Of a DNA stretch of 64,000 bases, positions 27,861-37,522 are shown piece after piece. Every line of letters starts with the position of its first letter. Position 1 is the first letter of the stretch. The position numbers were made by a program, and so were the translations under genes. The stretch is from Candidatus Tiddalikarchaeum anstoanum (lineage in GTDB: Archaea > Nanobdellota > Nanobdellia > Tiddalikarchaeales > Tiddalikarchaeaceae). Location of the stretch: NCBI GenBank assembly GCA_902385255.1, contig CABMEV010000011.1, positions 1-64,000 on the forward strand. Reading direction: 5' to 3'. The notes under the pieces are model-generated. The model saw nothing but the letters and a program-made list of their open reading frames with translations. It was not told the origin of the DNA and did not search any database.

Positions 27861-29593
27861 GCGTAGTAGTATTCCCCTTTAGTTTTCTGTTCAGTGTCCA
27901 TCTGGCTGTCTTTCTTGTTTGCTCTTGGGCGCTTTGAATCCTTATCTCTTCTGAATGTGATGTCCAAATCTTTCAGGAATATGTTCATTCCTTCTCTCAT
28001 CTCAACAGGCCCTTTTGTAAAACAGTCGAGTCCAGGGTTGCCTAAGAATACAAGCAGTCTGTCGCTCAAGTAGTCTATGAATAATATGTCATGGTCAATA
28101 ACTAAAGCGCTGGCCTGTTTTTCCTTGATTATATCCCTTAATATTTTTGCAACGTTTAATCTCTGCTCAACATCTAAGTGCGCGCTGGGTTCGTCAAGTA
28201 AGTAAATATCAGCTTCCCTGCTTAGACAGTCAGCTATTGCTACCCGTTGGAGTTCTCCTCCTGAGAGTTCTGATAATTTCCTGTTCATTAAGTGCATAAT
28301 GTTTAATCTTTCAAGCAGGTTAACATGGGTTTTCATAAGTAATAGCCTTACAATAGTGTCTTCTTCAAACTTGATATACTGAGGCTTGTAGCTTATCTTT
28401 AGTGCAGTGCTTAATTCTCCGCTGTCAGGCGTGATTAGCCCCGCAACCATTTTTGCAAAAGTAGTCTTTCCAGTCCCGTTCTCCCCGACAATTCCCACTA
28501 TCTCATTCATCATTAATTTCCCTGGGCTTACTGTAATATTGAAATTGCCTAAACTTTTCTTAATCTCATTCCATGAAACTAATGGGAATCTTGCAAAGCT
28601 TTTAGTCGGAGCCCTCACTTCGAACTTAATCTCCGTCTCCCTAAATCGCATATTATCCTCCCTTATGTATCCTTCAAGGTAAGTGTTAATGCATTCCCTT
28701 ATGCTTAACGCCTTGCTTACGATTCCGTAAGACCCGCTTTGTCCATATAATATGTGGCCTACATCCGACAAGTAATCTAATAATATTAAGTCGTGCTCCA
28801 CAACTATTGTGCAGTCCTTATTCTCACTTTCAGCCCGAAGCAGTTTTGAAATCTTCAATCTCTGCTTGATATCCAAGTAACTGCTTGGTTCATCGACGAA
28901 TAAGAATTCGCTGTTCTTCAAAAGTGATGCAGCTATTGCAACCCTTTGGAGTTCTCCTCCGCTTATGTCAGTTATATTCCTATCAAGTATGTATGAAATG
29001 TTTAATTCTGACACGATTCTGTCAATGTTAGGTTTTATTTTTTCAAGCATTGCCCTCACTGTTCCTTTGTATAATTTCGGAATCTCTTCGATATACTGGG
29101 GCTTGTAAGCTGTGCTTAAACCGTTGGCGTACAATTTTTCGAAATAACTTTGGGCTTCCGTGCCTTTGAAGTAGTCTATAACTTTTTGCGGGTTGAAGGG
29201 ATCGTTTATTTTTCCAAGGTTGGGTTTTAAATGCCCTGCTAATACGTTGAGGCATGTGCTTTTTCCAATACCGTTTACGCCGATTAATCCTATTACCTGC
29301 TTCTTCTGGGGGATGACTAAGTTGAACAGTCTGAAACCATTGACTCCGTACCTTTGTATTTCCTGCGTGTCAAGCTCTTTTGGTATGTTGACTACTTTTA
29401 CCGCGTCAAAAGGGCATCGTTTAACGCATAAGCCGCAGCCTATGCATAATGATTCATCAATTATTATTTTTTTGTCAGGCCCGGCTATTATGCAGTCCTT
29501 GCCTGTCCTGTTTATTGGGCAGACTTTTATGCAGGCATACTCGCATCCTTTTCCTCCGGTGCACTTTTTCTTGTCAACTACTATTACACGCAT
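27857..29593 (-). CDS. Ribosome recycling ATPase ABCE1/RLI
   Basis: N-terminal Fe-S domain (CIGCGLCVKRCPFDAV), two ABC domains with LSGGELQR/ISGGELQR and GVNGIGKST/GENGTGKTT. Confidence 0.95.
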   Translation of the reverse strand: MRVIVVDKKKCTGGKGCEYACIKVCPINRTGKDCIIAGPDKKIIIDESLCIGCGLCVKRCPFDAVKVVNIPKELDTQEIQRYGVNGFRLFNLVIPQKKQVIGLIGVNGIGKSTCLNVLAGHLKPNLGKINDPFNPQKVIDYFKGTEAQSYFEKLYANGLSTAYKPQYIEEIPKLYKGTVRAMLEKIKPNIDRIVSELNISYILDRNITDISGGELQRVAIAASLLKNSEFLFVDEPSSYLDIKQRLKISKLLRAESENKDCTIVVEHDLILLDYLSDVGHILYGQSGSYGIVSKALSIRECINTYLEGYIREDNMRFRETEIKFEVRAPTKSFARFPLVSWNEIKKSLGNFNITVSPGKLMMNEIVGIVGENGTGKTTFAKMVAGLITPDSGELSTALKISYKPQYIKFEEDTIVRLLLMKTHVNLLERLNIMHLMNRKLSELSGGELQRVAIADCLSREADIYLLDEPSAHLDVEQRLNVAKILRDIIKEKQASALVIDHDILFIDYLSDRLLVFLGNPGLDCFTKGPVEMREGMNIFLKDLDITFRRDKDSKRPRANKKDSQMDTEQKTKGEYYYA

Positions 29594-29651
29594 ACTCTTT
29601 GATTAGTAAAAGAATATTTTAAATACTTTGCACTGATATGTTTTCTCTAAT

Positions 29652-30830
29652 ATGATTATAGGAATTGTAGGTAAGCCGTCAAGCGGTAAAAGCACGTTTT
29701 TCAAGGCTTGTACAATGAGCAATGTTGAAATTACAGGCCACCCGTTCACTACTATTAAGCCAAATCAGGGAGTTGGTTATGTTAGGGTTGAATGTCCTTG
29801 TAAGAAGGCTAAGGTTAAATGCGACCCTCAAAACTCGTACTGCAGGGGAGGTGAGCGCTTTGTTCCAGTGAGATTATTGGATGTTGCAGGCCTAGTTCCC
29901 GGAGCTCATGAGGGCAAGGGTCTTGGAAACCAGTTCTTGGATGATTTAAGGAATGCTGACTGTTTAATTCACGTAATTGACGCTTCAGGAATGACTAATG
30001 CTGTTGGTGATAAGACAATGAATCACGACCCTTATTTTGATATTAACTTCTTGGATGCTGAGATTCACCAGTGGTTTAAGGGTATAATAATTAAGAATTT
30101 CTCCATGCTTACGAAGAAAGCAACCCATTTTGGCGACTCTATTATACAAGTATTTTCTGAACCTTTAACAGGTTTGAAGATATCATCTGAGGATTTGAAA
30201 AAAGCGCTTGTTAAATCTAACTTGAATCTTGAAAAAGTTCAGAGTTGGACTTTGGAGGATTATGCTAAATTATCAGTCGAGTTGAAGAATATTAGTAAGC
30301 CTATGCTTATAGTTGCCAATAAAGCTGATGTCCCTGCTAGTGACGAGTTCATTAAGAATAATAAGGATATTATTCCTTGCAGCGCGTTGGCTGAGACTGT
30401 GCTTAGGGATTTGAATGAGAAAGGTATTATTGAGTACGTTCCGGGTGATTCGAGTTTTAAGGTTTTGAAAAAGGATGAACTTGATGATAAGTTAACCACT
30501 GCGCTGGACATGATTAAGAAGAGATTATTTGATGTTTATAACGGGACTGGTGTTCAGAAAGCATTGAATAATGCAGTATTCAACCTTATGCATATGAAAG
30601 TCGCGTACCCTGTTGAGGATGAGCATAAACTTTCAGACTCGAAAGGCCACGTGCTTCCTACAGCGATACTGCTTGATGAAAATGCTACTGCTGAAGATTT
30701 GGCTTACAAGATTCACTCTGATATCGGCAAGAATTTCATCAGGGCTATAGACTGCAAAACCAAGATGGTTATTGGGAAGAATCACGTATTAAAAAACGGC
30801 GACATTGTAAAAATATACGCGAGGACATAA
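29652..30830 (+). CDS. YchF/OLA1-related GTPase with TGS domain
   Basis: GIVGKPSSGKSTFFKACTMSNVEITGHPFTTIKPNQGVGYVR, LLDVAGLVPGAHEGKGLGNQFLDDLR, NKAD. Confidence 0.92.
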   Translation: MIIGIVGKPSSGKSTFFKACTMSNVEITGHPFTTIKPNQGVGYVRVECPCKKAKVKCDPQNSYCRGGERFVPVRLLDVAGLVPGAHEGKGLGNQFLDDLRNADCLIHVIDASGMTNAVGDKTMNHDPYFDINFLDAEIHQWFKGIIIKNFSMLTKKATHFGDSIIQVFSEPLTGLKISSEDLKKALVKSNLNLEKVQSWTLEDYAKLSVELKNISKPMLIVANKADVPASDEFIKNNKDIIPCSALAETVLRDLNEKGIIEYVPGDSSFKVLKKDELDDKLTTALDMIKKRLFDVYNGTGVQKALNNAVFNLMHMKVAYPVEDEHKLSDSKGHVLPTAILLDENATAEDLAYKIHSDIGKNFIRAIDCKTKMVIGKNHVLKNGDIVKIYART

Positions 30831-30845
30831 AAAAAAATATTTTTT

Positions 30846-31400
30846 TCATGCTCTTATTGATGTGAATTTTACGCAGTATAATGTTTCCAGTGCAAGTCCG
30901 AGCTCTTCAAGTATTTCGTATTCGTAGCCCATGTTTTTTGCCTCGTTGAAAGTTCCGAAAGGGTTGCTTATTGAGGAGCATATTACTAATAAGAATCCGC
31001 TTCTAGTGAGGAACTTCTTGGCCTCTTTCAAGAAGCGAATGGTTAATTCATTGCCTGTCTCCCCTCCTGTGAGGTCAATATCTCCTTGTAATCGTTCATC
31101 AGCAGGAAGATATGGAGGGTTAAATATTATTATGTCAAAAGTTTCACCTTCGAATAATCCTGAGAATAAATCACTAACTCGAAAATCTACATTAACACCT
31201 TTTAATTTGGCAGCTATGCTTGCCTGTTCTATTGCATTCTTGTCAATGTCCAATCCGACAACTCTTCTCGCGCCGCTTTTTGCAGCTGCCACTGCTTGGA
31301 TTCCTGTCCCAGTGCCCATGTCAAGAACTGATTTTCCCGGGCATAAACGTTCAACCCATTTCTGTAATAGGAAAGAATCCTCTGAAGCTTCATAAACCAT
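30846..31400 (-). CDS. HemK2/Mtq2-like protein N5-glutamine methyltransferase
   Basis: [36 protein letters not shown]. Confidence 0.85.
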   Translation of the reverse strand: MVYEASEDSFLLQKWVERLCPGKSVLDMGTGTGIQAVAAAKSGARRVVGLDIDKNAIEQASIAAKLKGVNVDFRVSDLFSGLFEGETFDIIIFNPPYLPADERLQGDIDLTGGETGNELTIRFLKEAKKFLTRSGFLLVICSSISNPFGTFNEAKNMGYEYEILEELGLALETLYCVKFTSIRA

Positions 31401-31436
31401 AAATAATTAAAAAGGCTAAGTTATTTTATTAATTTA

Positions 31437-31958
31437 ATGGTTGACGCTTCAATTGTACTAATTAGCCTTCCAGTGCTCACTTACTACGCAGGATTAGCGG
31501 TGAATTATTATACGAAGGAGGAGTTGGCTAAGTGGGGTAAGAGTATAAAGTTAGTGCTAACTTACATACCCATTCTGATATTAATTGCTTCATCAATGAT
31601 TATCACTGTTGTAAATCCTGTTTATGCCTTATTCGCATCCACAATATCTATTTTAGTGTTTGTGCTGATTCCAAAACAGTTCTTAAATAAAAATGACGGA
31701 TGGTTAAGCAGTGCATTGTCAGGTATTATTATTGGAATATCATTGAATAATTATGCGTTAATAATAGCTTTATGCGCTTATTATTATTTCAAGGCGAATT
31801 ATGATTTTTATTCTAAGGATAAAAAATTGTTTTCTAAAAGATTAATGGAGAATGTGTTATATTTATTGACTGGTGCAGTTATTGTGTTATTAGGCGTGCC
31901 TGAATTTTTACCTCTTGGAGTCTTTGGGCTTTTGATATTAAGGCTCAGATTAAGATGA
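31437..31958 (+). CDS. Membrane protein, hypothetical
   Basis: Multiple TM segments. Confidence 0.6.
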   Translation: MVDASIVLISLPVLTYYAGLAVNYYTKEELAKWGKSIKLVLTYIPILILIASSMIITVVNPVYALFASTISILVFVLIPKQFLNKNDGWLSSALSGIIIGISLNNYALIIALCAYYYFKANYDFYSKDKKLFSKRLMENVLYLLTGAVIVLLGVPEFLPLGVFGLLILRLRLR

Positions 31959-32161
31959 TAATCAGCGTTAAGGTTAAGACTAACAGTCCTGTGGAAAACG
32001 TGGAGAGGATTGATGATTATTATAAAGTATGTTTAACCAATAAGCCTGTTAATGGCAGGGCTAATTCTGAACTGGTGAAACTGCTTAAGCGCCATTTTAA
32101 GAAGAATGTCGAGATAGTGAGCGGGGAATTCAGTAATAAAAAACTTATTAAAATAGAATAA
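31955..32161 (+). CDS. DUF167 (YggU) family protein
   Basis: KVKTNSPVENVE...YKVCLTNKPVNGRANSELVKLLKRHF. Confidence 0.85.
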   Translation: MIISVKVKTNSPVENVERIDDYYKVCLTNKPVNGRANSELVKLLKRHFKKNVEIVSGEFSNKKLIKIE

Positions 32162-32185
32162 CAAGTTTCTGTTAGGAAAGTAATC

Positions 32186-33412
32186 ATGAAAGTTTATTTT
32201 GAAACGTATGGCTGCAGTCTCAACCAGGCTGATACGCTGTTTATGCAGGGATTGGTTAAAGGTGCAGGATACATAATAGTTGATAATTTGGATGCTGCGG
32301 ACATTGTAGTAGTTAATACATGCACTGTTAAACAGAAAACTGAAATTAAGATATTAAAGAGGATTAAATCAATCAAGGATAAGAAGGTGGTGGTGACTGG
32401 CTGCCTGGTCCAGGTTTATCCTGAACTTTTCAAGGATTTGAGTGTTATAGGGTGCGAAGCTGTCAATGATATAGTTAATGCGTGCAGGGGCAGTGTAAGG
32501 AATCTTGATAAGAATTATTGTGAAAAACTTAATGTTGTGCCTTTAAGGAAGAATAAGGTTGTTGAGATAATACCCATCTCGCAGGGATGCTTGGGTGACT
32601 GCCATTACTGCCAGACTAAGTTCGCAAGGGGCGTCCTTCACTCTTACAATAAAGAAGATATAGTAAGACACGCTCATGATGCTCTGGAAAAAGGTGCAAA
32701 AGAATTATGGCTTACCAGCCAGGATACTGGTTGTTACGGATTTGACATTAATACTAATCTTGCAAGGCTAATTAATGACTTGGTGAAACTTGATTACGAT
32801 TTTCGGATAAGGGTTGGGATGATGAATCCGAATCACGCATTGAAAATGCTTCCAGAACTGGTAAAATCATTCAATAGCGAAAAAGTTTACAAATTCCTTC
32901 ACATACCCATCCAGTCAGGCAGTGATTCTGTATTAAAGAGCATGAACCGTTATTATTCAATATCTGATTTCAAGCACGTGATTGATAGTTTTAAGAAAGA
33001 GTTTCCGGATATTACGATAGGCACTGACATAATATGCGGTTATCCTACAGAGTCAGAGGAGGATTTCAAAAAGTCTTTGGAGCTTATTAAATGGTTAAAG
33101 CCTACGGTGCTTAATATTTCAAGGTTCTGGGCCAGGCCTAAAACTAAGGCTTTTCTGTTAAAGCCTCTTAATGGCAGGATTACTAAGGAGAGGAGCAGGG
33201 TATTATATGAATTATTCAAGAAGGTGAGCCATGACACTTATGCTGGTTATGTGAATAAGAGTTTTAAGGTGTTAATTGATGAGGAGGACTGCTTAGGGAG
33301 GACTGGCAATTATTCATTGGTTGCAGTTAAGGGTAAAACGGTGCTTGGCAAGTTCTATAACGTTAAAATCACAAAAATTTCAGCCATACACTTAATAGGT
33401 GAAAGGGTTTAA
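32186..33412 (+). CDS. Threonylcarbamoyladenosine tRNA methylthiotransferase (MiaB-like, MtaB/CDKAL1 type)
   Basis: FETYGCSLNQADTLFMQGL, VVTGCLVQVYPE, ISQGCLGDCHYCQTKFARG, HIPIQSGSDSVLKSMNRYY. Confidence 0.92.
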   Translation: MKVYFETYGCSLNQADTLFMQGLVKGAGYIIVDNLDAADIVVVNTCTVKQKTEIKILKRIKSIKDKKVVVTGCLVQVYPELFKDLSVIGCEAVNDIVNACRGSVRNLDKNYCEKLNVVPLRKNKVVEIIPISQGCLGDCHYCQTKFARGVLHSYNKEDIVRHAHDALEKGAKELWLTSQDTGCYGFDINTNLARLINDLVKLDYDFRIRVGMMNPNHALKMLPELVKSFNSEKVYKFLHIPIQSGSDSVLKSMNRYYSISDFKHVIDSFKKEFPDITIGTDIICGYPTESEEDFKKSLELIKWLKPTVLNISRFWARPKTKAFLLKPLNGRITKERSRVLYELFKKVSHDTYAGYVNKSFKVLIDEEDCLGRTGNYSLVAVKGKTVLGKFYNVKITKISAIHLIGERV

Positions 33413-33466
33413 AAAAAGCGGGAAAGGAAAACAATTATAAAAACTCGGTTTATTAGTTTCTAGATT

Positions 33467-34132
33467 ATGAATGTAAATAACCCTTTCCTGTTCATAACTC
33501 CAAGAAACAGCGACGTACTGGTTGGAAGGCACAGTTTTCTTGAAACTCTTGAAAAGAAAGTGCTGGAAAGCCTGGACACTCATGCTATCATAGCTGTAAA
33601 CGGGCCTTTTGGCATTGGAAAATCACAGTTCATATACAAGATAATTGAGGATTTGAAGACCAGGAAGAATATTAAGATTTTCAATTTCGACTTTAACTTA
33701 AACACGTTGAATGATTTAAGAAGCGTTCCTCACGAGAAGGATTTGAAGAAACAGATAATAATAGTCATTGACAGGTTCGAGCTTATAGAATCATTAACGA
33801 AGGAGATACAGCATAAAGTCCTGAATGTCATGGCTGAATTATGCGATGCAAAAGACACATTCATACTTGAAACGAGCAGTGATTTAATAAAAAAAGTTGC
33901 AGATGTTGAGCCGAATGTTAAAAAATATTTCAATATAATCAATGTTCCCCAAATGAATTATGACGAAGTAAAGAAGCTTATTTATACTAGGCTGAATGAA
34001 GTAAGGAAAGACAAGTCTGAAAGCATTAACCCGTTCACTGAAGAAGAAGTTAAGATGATACACAAGCAGTCAAAAGGCAACCCCAGGATGGTTCTGATGC
34101 TGTGCGCCTCGCTTTACGAAAAAAAGAATTGA
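33467..34132 (+). CDS. Small AAA/STAND-like ATPase
   Basis: Walker A GPFGIGKS, Walker B IIIVIDRFE, KQSKGNPRMVLMLC. Confidence 0.75.
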   Translation: MNVNNPFLFITPRNSDVLVGRHSFLETLEKKVLESLDTHAIIAVNGPFGIGKSQFIYKIIEDLKTRKNIKIFNFDFNLNTLNDLRSVPHEKDLKKQIIIVIDRFELIESLTKEIQHKVLNVMAELCDAKDTFILETSSDLIKKVADVEPNVKKYFNIINVPQMNYDEVKKLIYTRLNEVRKDKSESINPFTEEEVKMIHKQSKGNPRMVLMLCASLYEKKN

Positions 34133-34160
34133 AAAAAAATGTGGGATTAGTGATTAAATA

Positions 34161-34943
34161 TTGAAATATGAATTAAAGACTGCACTGATAATATTATCGC
34201 TCTTCTTCCTGTCTCAAGTAATAGGTTTGTTCGTAATTGGCCAGAATATTAAAGTATCCGGTGTTGAGTCACTGACTCCTTCAGAGAATACCATTGACGC
34301 ATTATATGTTCTTCCTTTTTCAATAGTCATAATCACTGTTGTATTCCTTATATTGTACAAATTAAAATTGGACAAGTTCTTGATAATCTGGTATTCATTG
34401 GCGTTCATTACCTGCGTCAGCGTAACACTGGCTTCTTTCATCAATGAAATTTATGCCTTAATCATAGCTGTCGTATTATTGGTCATAAGATTCGATGCTA
34501 AGGATGATAACATATTCCATAATATGACTGAGTTATTAGTCTATGCCGGACTATCAGTGCTGCTTCTGCCGTCGCTCGGAATGGAATCAATGATAATCCT
34601 CTTGATATTAATCAGCGCTTACGATGTCTTCGCAGTTAACTTTTCAAAACATATGATTGTTCTAGCCAAGACACAGCTCTCGCTTAACATATTTTCAGGC
34701 TTTAAAGTAAAAGTTAATAATAATATTGCTGCACTCGGAGGCGGGGATGTTGTATTGCCGTTAATACTTGCAGGTATAATGCTAAGGGACGTATCGCCTC
34801 TTTCTGCAATACTCGTCGTCTACGGGAGCTTCTTGGGGTTATTAGTCCTTATACTAACTGGTGATGAGAATAAAGTTTATCCTGCAATGCCTTATATCAC
34901 TGCAGGCTGCATATTAGGTCTTATTATAAACTCATTTTTGTAG
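34161..34943 (+). CDS. Presenilin/SPP-like intramembrane aspartyl protease
   Basis: Multi-TM with ISAYDVFAVN (YD) and ALGGGDVVLPLILAG (GxGD), and PAMPYI in the PAL position. Confidence 0.85.
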   Translation: MKYELKTALIILSLFFLSQVIGLFVIGQNIKVSGVESLTPSENTIDALYVLPFSIVIITVVFLILYKLKLDKFLIIWYSLAFITCVSVTLASFINEIYALIIAVVLLVIRFDAKDDNIFHNMTELLVYAGLSVLLLPSLGMESMIILLILISAYDVFAVNFSKHMIVLAKTQLSLNIFSGFKVKVNNNIAALGGGDVVLPLILAGIMLRDVSPLSAILVVYGSFLGLLVLILTGDENKVYPAMPYITAGCILGLIINSFL

Positions 34944-35132
34944 TTGCAGCACTTTCTTCAGTAATAGTTCCTGTTTCTCTTCCTGTTTTATCTGCTGCTT
35001 CTCCAGTCTCTCTACTGTTTTTAACAATGATTCCTGTGATTTAACCAGGTTAATCAATAGTTTAACAGCAACTATTAGTCCTATTACCATTCCTGTAAGT
35101 ACGCCGTAAATGATTAATGTTATCGCATCCAT
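34932..35132 (-). CDS. Small membrane-anchored coiled-coil protein
   Basis: One TM then KSQESLLKTVERLEKQQIKQEEKQELLLKKVLQL. Confidence 0.5.
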   Translation of the reverse strand: MDAITLIIYGVLTGMVIGLIVAVKLLINLVKSQESLLKTVERLEKQQIKQEEKQELLLKKVLQLQK

Positions 35133-35231
35133 AGTTTAAAATTAGTATCCGGCTATTTTTAATGGTTTTGCATTTATCCAAAATTTTACAATTTGTAAAA
35201 AAATAAAATAGAAAGTTTCTAAAAAAAAAAT

Positions 35232-35624
35232 TTATTGTTCTATATCTTCTTTTGAAACTTTTACGAATCCAGGTATTACTAGCAGGAAATCTTCATCAAT
35301 TCCAACTACGTCTCCGCCGACTGCTTCGCATGTCTTTTTAATCTTGAGAATTGCACGTTTCAGTTCTGTTACATCCTTGCTTCTTAATTCTTTTATTTTT
35401 GCGAATATTATATAATAACCCTCTCTTACATAGTCCAGTATTGGTTTTATATCTGCGAAGTCAGTTATAACCATGTATTTTATCTGCACTTTTGCTTTGC
35501 CAGTATCTTTCTGGGGTGTTACTTCAACGTAGTCTTCTTCAGGTGATTCCTGTGTCTCATTATATGATAAATGTGTCGTGCCTGAAAGTTTTTCAGCAAT
35601 ATTTTTTAAAAAATCAAACGCCAT
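35232..35624 (-). CDS. sepF: SepF-like cell division protein
   Basis: N-terminal amphipathic FDFLKNIAEKL, then KVQIKYMVITDFADIKPILDYVREGYYIIFAKIKELRSKDVTELKRAILKIKKTCEAVGGDVVGIDEDFLLVIPGFVKV. Confidence 0.85.
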   Translation of the reverse strand: MAFDFLKNIAEKLSGTTHLSYNETQESPEEDYVEVTPQKDTGKAKVQIKYMVITDFADIKPILDYVREGYYIIFAKIKELRSKDVTELKRAILKIKKTCEAVGGDVVGIDEDFLLVIPGFVKVSKEDIEQ

Positions 35625-35678
35625 AGTTACAACACTACTTCCCTATTTTATAAATTATTTGCTCCCTTTTTATATATT

Positions 35679-35936
35679 TTATGCTGACTCTAATAATGAC
35701 ACAATATTCCAAATCTGCATTCTAGTGTATGTTGGAACGTTTAAATTGTCAGATAATAAGTCCAGATTCTGTATTGCAGCGTCTATTTTTATCTTCTTGT
35801 CGCCTTCTTCGAGCAATACGTCCTTAGTCTTCTCGCATACTATCCTTATATTCTTGGGTATGTTTTTATCAGTTATTATCTCGTCTAGAAGCTCTACTGA
35901 GGATTTGATATTTTCTTCAATTTGCGACTGTTTCAT
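35679..35936 (-). CDS. UPF0147 family protein
   Basis: SVELLDEIITDKNIPKNIRIVCEKTKDVLLEEGDKKIKIDAAIQNLDLLSDNLNVPTYTRMQIWNIVSLLES. Confidence 0.85.
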   Translation of the reverse strand: MKQSQIEENIKSSVELLDEIITDKNIPKNIRIVCEKTKDVLLEEGDKKIKIDAAIQNLDLLSDNLNVPTYTRMQIWNIVSLLESA

Positions 35937-35940
35937 GCTT

Positions 35941-36288
35941 CTATTTGCCCCCTTTTACCATTTTCATTACTTTTTCCTGTATCTCGTTCACTTTGGCGGT
36001 TACTTTGTCTATCTGTTTCTCAACAGCGTTCTGCCTTAAGTCCAGTGTCCTTTTCTTTTCAATTAAATCGTTAATTAATAAGTCTTTGTCCCTTTTAATC
36101 ATTACTGCACCGACTATTTCGAAAACGTCCTCTTTCACTACTTTTTTTAATTCTTCTGTTGAGTGTTCAAGTTCTAACGATTGGGTCTGGAGTGTTTGTT
36201 TTTGCATTGATAAGAATTGTAATTGCTGCTGTAATTGCTGCATTTTTAATACGTCATTCTCTGCTTCTTTGGGTACTTCTATTGCCAT
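35941..36288 (-). CDS. pfdB: Prefoldin subunit beta
   Basis: LQQQLQFLSMQKQTLQTQSLELEHSTEELKKV..DVFEIVGAVMIKRDKDLLINDLIEKKRTLDLR. Confidence 0.9.
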   Translation of the reverse strand: MAIEVPKEAENDVLKMQQLQQQLQFLSMQKQTLQTQSLELEHSTEELKKVVKEDVFEIVGAVMIKRDKDLLINDLIEKKRTLDLRQNAVEKQIDKVTAKVNEIQEKVMKMVKGGK

Positions 36289-36292
36289 ATTT

Positions 36293-36514
36293 TTACTTCA
36301 CCGTTTTCATCTTGTCAAATACTGTTATTATCCTAAAAACAGTATTAGCACCCGCTCTCTGACTTGCCGCGTCATTTGAGTTTATGATTATTCTTATTTT
36401 ATTGTCTGATAATTCTATTTTAAATCCCGTCTGGCTGTCTATTTCGCCTTTTATGTTTTTGTATAATTGTTTTGCATCTTCAGCGTTTACTGTTATTATT
36501 GTTTCGTATTTCAT
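36293..36514 (-). CDS. pcc1: KEOPS complex Pcc1-like subunit
   Basis: FKIELSDNKIRIIINSNDAASQRAGANTVFRIITVFDKM; located in rpoP/rpl37ae cluster. Confidence 0.75.
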   Translation of the reverse strand: MKYETIITVNAEDAKQLYKNIKGEIDSQTGFKIELSDNKIRIIINSNDAASQRAGANTVFRIITVFDKMKTVK

Positions 36515-36648
36515 AACGCTTTTACTTTTCTCTCTATGTTAGTTATCTTCTTAAGTATTATTTTTGAGCCGCAAAAAGGGCAGCGTATTCTCTTATCCAC
36601 CTGTTCGGGGTCTACGTTTTTTTTACATTGAAAGCATATATATTCCAT
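36511..36648 (-). CDS. rpoP: DNA-directed RNA polymerase subunit P
   Basis: Own translation: MEYICFQCKKNVDPEQVDKRIRCPFCGSKIILKKITNIERKVKAL*; CxxC...CxxC Rpb12 ribbon; ATGA overlap with pcc1; below ORF-track size cut-off. Confidence 0.92.
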   Translation of the reverse strand: MEYICFQCKKNVDPEQVDKRIRCPFCGSKIILKKITNIERKVKAL

Positions 36649-36667
36649 TTTAAATCACTTCTTTTTT

Positions 36668-36883
36668 TTATTTTAATGTGTAGGCTCTGCCTGCAATTTT
36701 TGAATTGCATTTCTTGCATACGAATATGCCTTTTGAGATGCGTTTTACGTTTCCTGTTTTACAGACAGGACAATGTTGTTTTGCTTTCTCTAAGACTTCT
36801 ATGTCCATTACTCTTCTTCTTATTTTAAGTCCGTATCTTGCGCCGAACCTTCCTGTTGAACCAACTTTCTTCGTCTTTGCCAT
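36668..36883 (-). CDS. rpl37ae: 50S ribosomal protein L37Ae
   Basis: GSTGRFGARYGLKIRRRVMDIEVLEKAKQHCPVCKTGNVKRISKGIFVCKKCNSKIAGRAYTL. Confidence 0.93.
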   Translation of the reverse strand: MAKTKKVGSTGRFGARYGLKIRRRVMDIEVLEKAKQHCPVCKTGNVKRISKGIFVCKKCNSKIAGRAYTLK

Positions 36884-36903
36884 AAATCTATTCCCTCACA
36901 TTC

Positions 36904-37098
36904 TTATGCGTTTTTATATCTTCCTATTACATCTATCGCGTCTACGTGTCCTAGAAAGACAGCTCTGCAGCAGAATCTTTTAAGCCCTAACTCATCTAGA
37001 GCTAATTTTACTCCTTTTTCTTCTTTCATTGCGTTAAATTTTTCCCATAAGTGTCCTATTGGTTTTCCGCATGTGAAACAACGAACTGGAACTATCAT
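36904..37098 (-). CDS. rpoN: DNA-directed RNA polymerase subunit N
   Basis: MIVPVRCFTCGKPIGHLWEKF...LGLKRFCCRAVFLGHVD. Confidence 0.95.
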   Translation of the reverse strand: MIVPVRCFTCGKPIGHLWEKFNAMKEEKGVKLALDELGLKRFCCRAVFLGHVDAIDVIGRYKNA

Positions 37099-37105
37099 TT
37101 TTCAT

Positions 37106-37522
37106 TCACCTCTTACTCATCTGTTCAACGCTTCTTGCTGCTGAACGGTTAGGTTTTTGAGGTTCTGTCCTTCTCTTGTCTGCTACTAATAATCTTCTGT
37201 CATACTCTAAGAATTTGGTTTTTAATGCATCTTTCTTGGTGTACGCGATTATTGCTTTTGCGAGTGCGAGTCTTGCAGCTTCTGCCTGGCCCTGGAAACC
37301 TCCACCTTCTACTTTTATAGAAACATCAACTGGTTCTAAAGCGTCGCCTGCTAGCATTACCGGCTCTTTTATTCTCATCCTGCTTATAATGTCTCCGTAT
37401 ACTTCCAGGTTTATTCCGTTGATTCTTATGACGCCTTTTCCTTTTTTTAATTTCGCATATGCTATGCTTCTTTTTCTCTTGCCTATTGTTTGAATTATTT
37501 TGTTAACCATGATTTTCACCAC
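37106..37522 (-). CDS. rps9: 30S ribosomal protein S9
   Basis: TIGKRKRSIAYAKLKKGKGVIRING...GGGFQGQAEAARLALAKAI...RRTEPQKPNRSAARSVEQMSKR. Confidence 0.95.
   Translation of the reverse strand: MVKIMVNKIIQTIGKRKRSIAYAKLKKGKGVIRINGINLEVYGDIISRMRIKEPVMLAGDALEPVDVSIKVEGGGFQGQAEAARLALAKAIIAYTKKDALKTKFLEYDRRLLVADKRRTEPQKPNRSAARSVEQMSKR

Noticed and set aside
30931-31395. 154-aa ORF antisense to HemK2-like methyltransferase
   Set aside because: Shadow ORF with no recognisable motif.
35945-36379. 144-aa antisense ORF over prefoldin
   Set aside because: Shadow of prefoldin/Pcc1.
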